From Phoronis australis (taxonomy: Eukaryota; Phoronida; Phoronidae), in the NCBI GenBank assembly GCA_002633005.1, contig NMRA01000352.1, positions 96,836-160,835 of the forward strand: a stretch of 64,000 nucleotides of DNA, written 5' to 3'. The notes beneath the pieces are model-generated. The model was not told the origin of the DNA, ran no database searches, and saw only the letters and a list, made by a program, of their open reading frames with translations. Below, piece after piece: positions 60,801 to 64,000 of this stretch (within the stretch, counting starts at the first letter, position 1; the number at the start of each line of letters is the position of its first letter). Both the position numbers and the translations under genes were made by a program.

Positions 60801-60870
60801 ACCAGCTATACTTAGGACGTTCCTGTGTCTCTTCGCTTACAGGCGTGGAGGCAGAAAAACAACAACCCAT
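50076..60870 (-). CDS. RP2: RP2 (XRP2), ARL3 GTPase-activating protein
   Basis: Nine exons in transcript order: 60841-60870, 58639-58752, 58131-58222, 56795-56967, 55749-55852, 52778-52906, 51526-51606, 50881-50980, 50076-50251. They join to ~332 codons, against 350 in human RP2. Exon 1 is [10 protein letters not shown]: Gly2 for N-myristoylation, Cys3/Cys4 for palmitoylation, which target RP2 to the plasma and ciliary base membranes. A TBCC/CAP beta-helix domain follows: [53 protein letters not shown] (FRTRDC keeps the Arg that acts as arginine finger on ARL3), [20 protein letters not shown] and [13 protein letters not shown]. The C-terminal NDPK-like domain has [30 protein letters not shown] and a [11 protein letters not shown] end. 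RP2 stimulates ARL3 GTP hydrolysis during release of lipidated ciliary cargo. The exon 2 acceptor is inferred from phase (GGGAG/ACA); CAG/GGAG at 58757 would shift frame. Confidence 0.95.
53048..54768. repeat. N-linked direct duplication, locus 4 (RP2 intron 5)
   Basis: 53048-53749 and 54098-54768 are near-identical and separated by 348 bp beginning with the N at 53750. The left copy holds two ~50-bp units of CGCTTATAAGGGCA... (53565-53650), the right copy one. The left copy ends in CGCACACGCACGCAC at the N, where the right copy enters the (ACGC)n(AC)n microsatellite. Confidence 0.75.
54752..54810. repeat. Compound (ACGC)n(AC)n microsatellite
   Basis: About eight ACGC units followed by about ten AC units, in RP2 intron 5. 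It is the likely cause of the assembly break at 53750. Confidence 0.9.
55399..55635. repeat. Degenerate 21-bp minisatellite, ~11 units, open in one frame
   Basis: The plus-strand frame shows a strict seven-residue period ([28 protein letters not shown]), reflecting 21-bp units around GGCCATCAGGTTTTGAGGTA. It sits in RP2 intron 5 just 3' of exon 55749-55852, on the opposite sense of transcription. The frame is likely open because of the repeat, not because it is translated. Confidence 0.7.
60373..60409. repeat. Paired palindromes in RP2 intron 1
   Basis: TACTTCATGAAGTA (60396-60409) is a perfect palindrome. The preceding ACTTATGAAGTCATAAGT is a near palindrome with a related half-site. About 460 bp downstream of exon 1 in transcript sense. 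A regulatory role is possible but untested. Confidence 0.3.
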
Positions 60871-61753
60871 AATTTAGATCATCTGAACCAACACTATACT
60901 GGCTGCAAACGTTTCTTTGGCCCCAAAATCCAAACAAGTGCGCCGCTGACAAAACGAGATTCACAGCGATTTATTGTTTCCGGTTTCCGCTGCGATTTGT
61001 ATAGGTGGCGCTGTGGAGAGAGAGTTGTCAAGCGTCGCCAAGAAATAAAAAAACAGCACTAAGACCAGTCACCAGGTGACGACTGAGACCGTCTCGATAA
61101 CGAGTTGGCGTGGCATCTAAAAGATGGAACCCGACAAAGACTTCGATTGATCTTGTGTATGGAAAATGAAGTACATTGTATCGTATGGAATGCCAAAGGG
61201 GCTATTTTGATTTCAAAATGACTTCCCAAAAATCCTACAACGGTTTTATTTTTTTTGAAATCTTTTACAATTCGAAATGAAATGTTCTTAAAATACCAGA
61301 CCGTCTGATTCATTTTGCAATATTTTTTAGAAATCTTGGCAAGATTATTTGGAAATGTTGGCAAGATTTTTAAAAAATATTGTCAAGAACGGTTTAAGAA
61401 GTTCTAGTATTGGCGAATGATGGTGGCAAGTGAAATTGACCGAATTTCGCCGTCGGGTCTTGAATAGAAAATGTACAAAAATTTTGACCAGATTTTTAAA
61501 ATGTTGTCAACATTTTTAAATGTTTATGTGAATAGTGTCATCTTATTGGAGTGACGGTTAATCTGCAGTGTGCTGATAAAGTGTTTCAGGTGGCATCGGA
61601 ACTTTGATGATGAACTGAGCCTCACCCCAAGAAATCGCTTTCATCACGATTGTGCCCGTTTTCCTTCATTATCTGTGCTTTCCCCTTACCATGAACGGCT
61701 AAGACAGAATCCCGTCTGAGGATTTCTGGCGTAGGACCTATTTTCCATCGAGT
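60871..61753. promoter_or_regulatory. RP2 upstream region (presumed promoter)
   Basis: Immediately upstream of the RP2 ATG is a comparatively GC-rich stretch (60880-61030), followed by a run of short repeats with AAATNTTGNCAAGATTTTTA-like units (61315-61520). No TATA box could be assigned. Promoter location is inferred only from the start codon. Confidence 0.35.
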
Positions 61754-62165
61754 CCTGGGCCCAGTCTCGAATCTTTTTACTCGCAATGGAACTCGAAATG
61801 TTTGGCATTTTTTAATTTACTTTTGTGCGAACTCAAGATAAGTGTCCATTACTCTATGCTCGAGTACAGAATGACTTACGTGGATGATTGATTAGTCCTA
61901 GTTTGCAGTTGATAAATCCAACACTTAAGCTAAAAGTTTGAGTTTAAACTCGAAATTTCGAGTTTTTACTCATTTGTAGCACGCATAGGCCTATAAGGGT
62001 TTTTAAGTGCAAACTTGGACTCAGAAACTCATATGCATGAACTATGTAATTATTCGAGCACAATCTGATAACCACTTATCTTGAGTTCGCAGAAAAGGAG
62101 CAGAGAAATTGCCAAAAATAATTTCCAATTCGTTTCGCGTACAAAGATTAGAGACCGGGCCCTGG
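61754..62165. mobile_element. MITE with CCWGGGCCCRGTCTC inverted termini
   Basis: The left end CCTGGGCCCAGTCTCGAATC and the right end (complement) CCAGGGCCCGGTCTCTAATC differ at three bases in ~23. The 412-bp interior is rich in ACTCGAAA/TTTCGAGT, itself partly palindromic (e.g. near 61940-61975). No transposase; no obvious target duplication. The same terminus appears at 6558. Confidence 0.7.
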
Positions 62166-63381
62166 GCTTTATGCCCGAGTCTGCAAGGTCGCACTGACGG
62201 CTCATTAGTCCGAAAGACGAGTTTTTTCATCGACTAAAATTTGTTAATGCACCTACTGTAAGCCGAATAGGCTTACTGTGAACAGGTAGCCGTGCCCCGT
62301 CAGGATGACAAGTGTTTGAGTAACGGAATCATGACGGACTTGCGTACATGGTTTCGGATAGACTGGGGCTAGACGTTTTGCGAGATCTAACCCCCGAACA
62401 TCCCTGGCTACGGGCCTGCTTCTCAGTAATTGTCAAAAATCGCCTATGGATCACATGATTTTTGAAGGTCATACAGAAATGTAAATCCAAAACCAAAGAA
62501 CCTTTTTGCTGTGTAAAGTTACTAGTCGGATAGTTTCTCATGTTTTGAGGACTTCACATTTGACTTAACTGGGGGTTACAAGATTTTTAAAATCCAATTC
62601 ACTGTACTCATAGCCATTTCTCGATGGCATGCCGAGCATGCTACTTGACGGGCAACTCAGTGAGAGGGCATGGAAGAAGGGCATTCCGGCCCACGGGGGT
62701 TTAGAGGCCCTAACTCAAGAAATTTGCAGTTATTAAGCGTGTTAATAGGAATTTGATTACCGTCAGGTAGTCTGCACGGAAACGGGGGCAGATTTCGCCT
62801 ACTACACCCCCCCCCCTTCCTACGGCTTTGTGTCAAAACTTGACTTTCCCTTAACTGACATTTTCCGATTATTGACTTGCCTGCAGAAAACTAAAGTATC
62901 CAAATAGTAATATTGCCTAGTTTGACGAACTCATCGCACGGTACATGTATAGTGAGCGTCGACCCTCTGAATAGTAATTTGCATGTCAGTAGCTTTTGAA
63001 TGACTGTATCTATCCTGAACCCAAGTTTGTGTAATTGCTTTAAGAGGTGGGATTTTGAACGTCATTCGTGCCACGTCGTTAGTGAGACATCAGCAAGTTT
63101 TTACGGTTCTGCTCCGACTGTGCCTATGTTACTGTTATTGATTTGTTGCGAATATCAAGCGTGCATTCACAGTGTTCTGTGATTTTATTGAGCAATTGAA
63201 AATCCTTCTCTAAATGAATGGTGGACACACCGACATTTAATCTAATTTGCATTTTTGTAAGGCTTTCCAAAGTTTTAGTTAGACGTTAGATGCTGTATTG
63301 TCCACTTTTTTTCTAGTTTTGCTGTATGTTCCATAACCTGGGCGGAAGCAATTGCTCGATCTACCGCGCCAAACTGCGACA

Positions 63382-63447
63382 ATGGATTCACCTAACAACT
63401 CGCAAGTGAGACAAAATCCTCACGATTCATTTTGCCGCACATCTGAG
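63382..63447 (+). CDS. Possible first coding exon of a plus-strand gene
   Basis: ATG in good context (GCGACAATGG), 22 codons (MDSPNNSQVRQNPHDSFCRT, SE), then a GAG/GTATAAC donor-like site. The local region is less AT-rich than its surroundings. No downstream exon is visible before the edge, so it may equally be chance. Confidence 0.25.
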
Positions 63448-63814
63448 GTATAACGTAGGCTCATTTGTATTCGAGGCGCAGAGACGACGTCATTCACATA
63501 TTACAACAAAGAGCACAATAATTACACAGAAGAAACTGATTAAGACAAAGAGGCCTTCTCTGCGATAGGTTTGCTACATAGAGTTCACAAGTTCAAGCCC
63601 AATCGGCAGCGTACCGGTAATGTTTGTTGGACTAACCAGCATTTTATACCCAAATGATGCTATAGGTAACGTTTCAAGTATCAGTTTTGAAGGATTTGCA
63701 ATCCAGATAATACCATTTCTCAACAGTGTTTAATAACGTAGAAAATATATCTGAAACTAAATAAGGCGATCCAGATCCTCCCAAGGATACTATTGTTTCA
63801 TGAAATGAAGAATA

Positions 63815-64000
63815 TAAATCGGTAAATAAAACAACAAGAATGGATCAACTGAAATTTGAAATTTTCGGAGGTAACAACTTCCTTTATCAACAAAAACAGA
63901 AATAAAGTAAAATCAAACACAAAATGACAATTGACATATAAGATACGGTGTAATGAAAATGATACATTTTTGCGTAAAAAATTCAATGACATATTTTAAG
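63815..64000 (-). mobile_element. Penelope-like element 3' tail, copy 3
   Basis: The minus strand matches the tails at 38803-38970 and 42088-42265 (GGATCAACTGAAATT, AACAACTTCCTTTATCAAC, ending TTGTTGTTTTATTTACC) with more substitutions and an 8-bp duplication at GAAATTTGAAATTTTC. It continues past the right edge. Confidence 0.55.

Noticed and set aside
62805-62817. Poly-C tract as a regulatory element
   Set aside because: A simple homopolymer with no supporting context.

Overview
The window is eukaryotic and AT-rich, with many short exons bounded by GT-AG junctions and a dense load of decayed transposons. Gene content (RP2, C2CD5, an A1CF/RBM47-like relic) and the transposon families point to an invertebrate animal. 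A marine deuterostome such as a hemichordate, echinoderm or lancelet is my guess, with low confidence. Four isolated N characters each sit beside a long near-identical direct duplication. This looks like a very heterozygous genome in which two haplotypes were joined end to end at assembly gaps.

Layout. (1) 1-5241, minus strand: part of an ankyrin-repeat gene that runs off the left edge. (2) 5.2-11.5 kb: no gene seen; SINE and MITE remnants and the first N-linked duplication. (3) 11522-18972, plus strand: ten exons encoding the C-terminal ~342 residues of C2CD5 (CDP138); the N-terminal two-thirds is not found. (4) 19-29.7 kb: orphan exon-like minus-strand segments, a repeat family with a TATATA core, an A1CF/RBM47 RRM pseudogene, a PHD-finger relic and an ISL2EU-like transposase pseudogene. 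(5) 30.3-46.3 kb: a transposon graveyard. It holds a tandem duplication whose two copies received different retroelement insertions, two small elements with inverted LTR ends, a mini LTR element, an integrase-core transposase with a mutated catalytic Asp, a Gypsy pol end followed by a zinc-finger ORF, Penelope-like 3' ends, 21-bp minisatellites and CACTA-type tnp2 relics. (6) 50076-60870, minus strand: a complete-looking RP2 (XRP2) gene in nine exons. (7) 61-64 kb: a MITE, a possible first exon on the plus strand, and a repeat 3' end.

The most unusual observation is a pair of elements at 30520-30965 and 33324-33663. Each has TGT...ACA inverted termini, a perfect 5-bp target duplication, and inside it the 5' end of a Gypsy-type element (LTR-like leader plus truncated gag) that runs directly into an inverted copy of its own LTR start. 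An undisrupted paralogous site exists in the window for the second one. Two unrelated examples within 3 kb suggest a recurrent snap-back reverse-transcription product that integrase can still insert.

RP2 and C2CD5 are unrelated housekeeping-type cell biology genes (cilium/ARL3 trafficking and membrane/vesicle trafficking). No operon-like or functional linkage is implied. No CRISPR array, rRNA or intact tRNA gene was seen.
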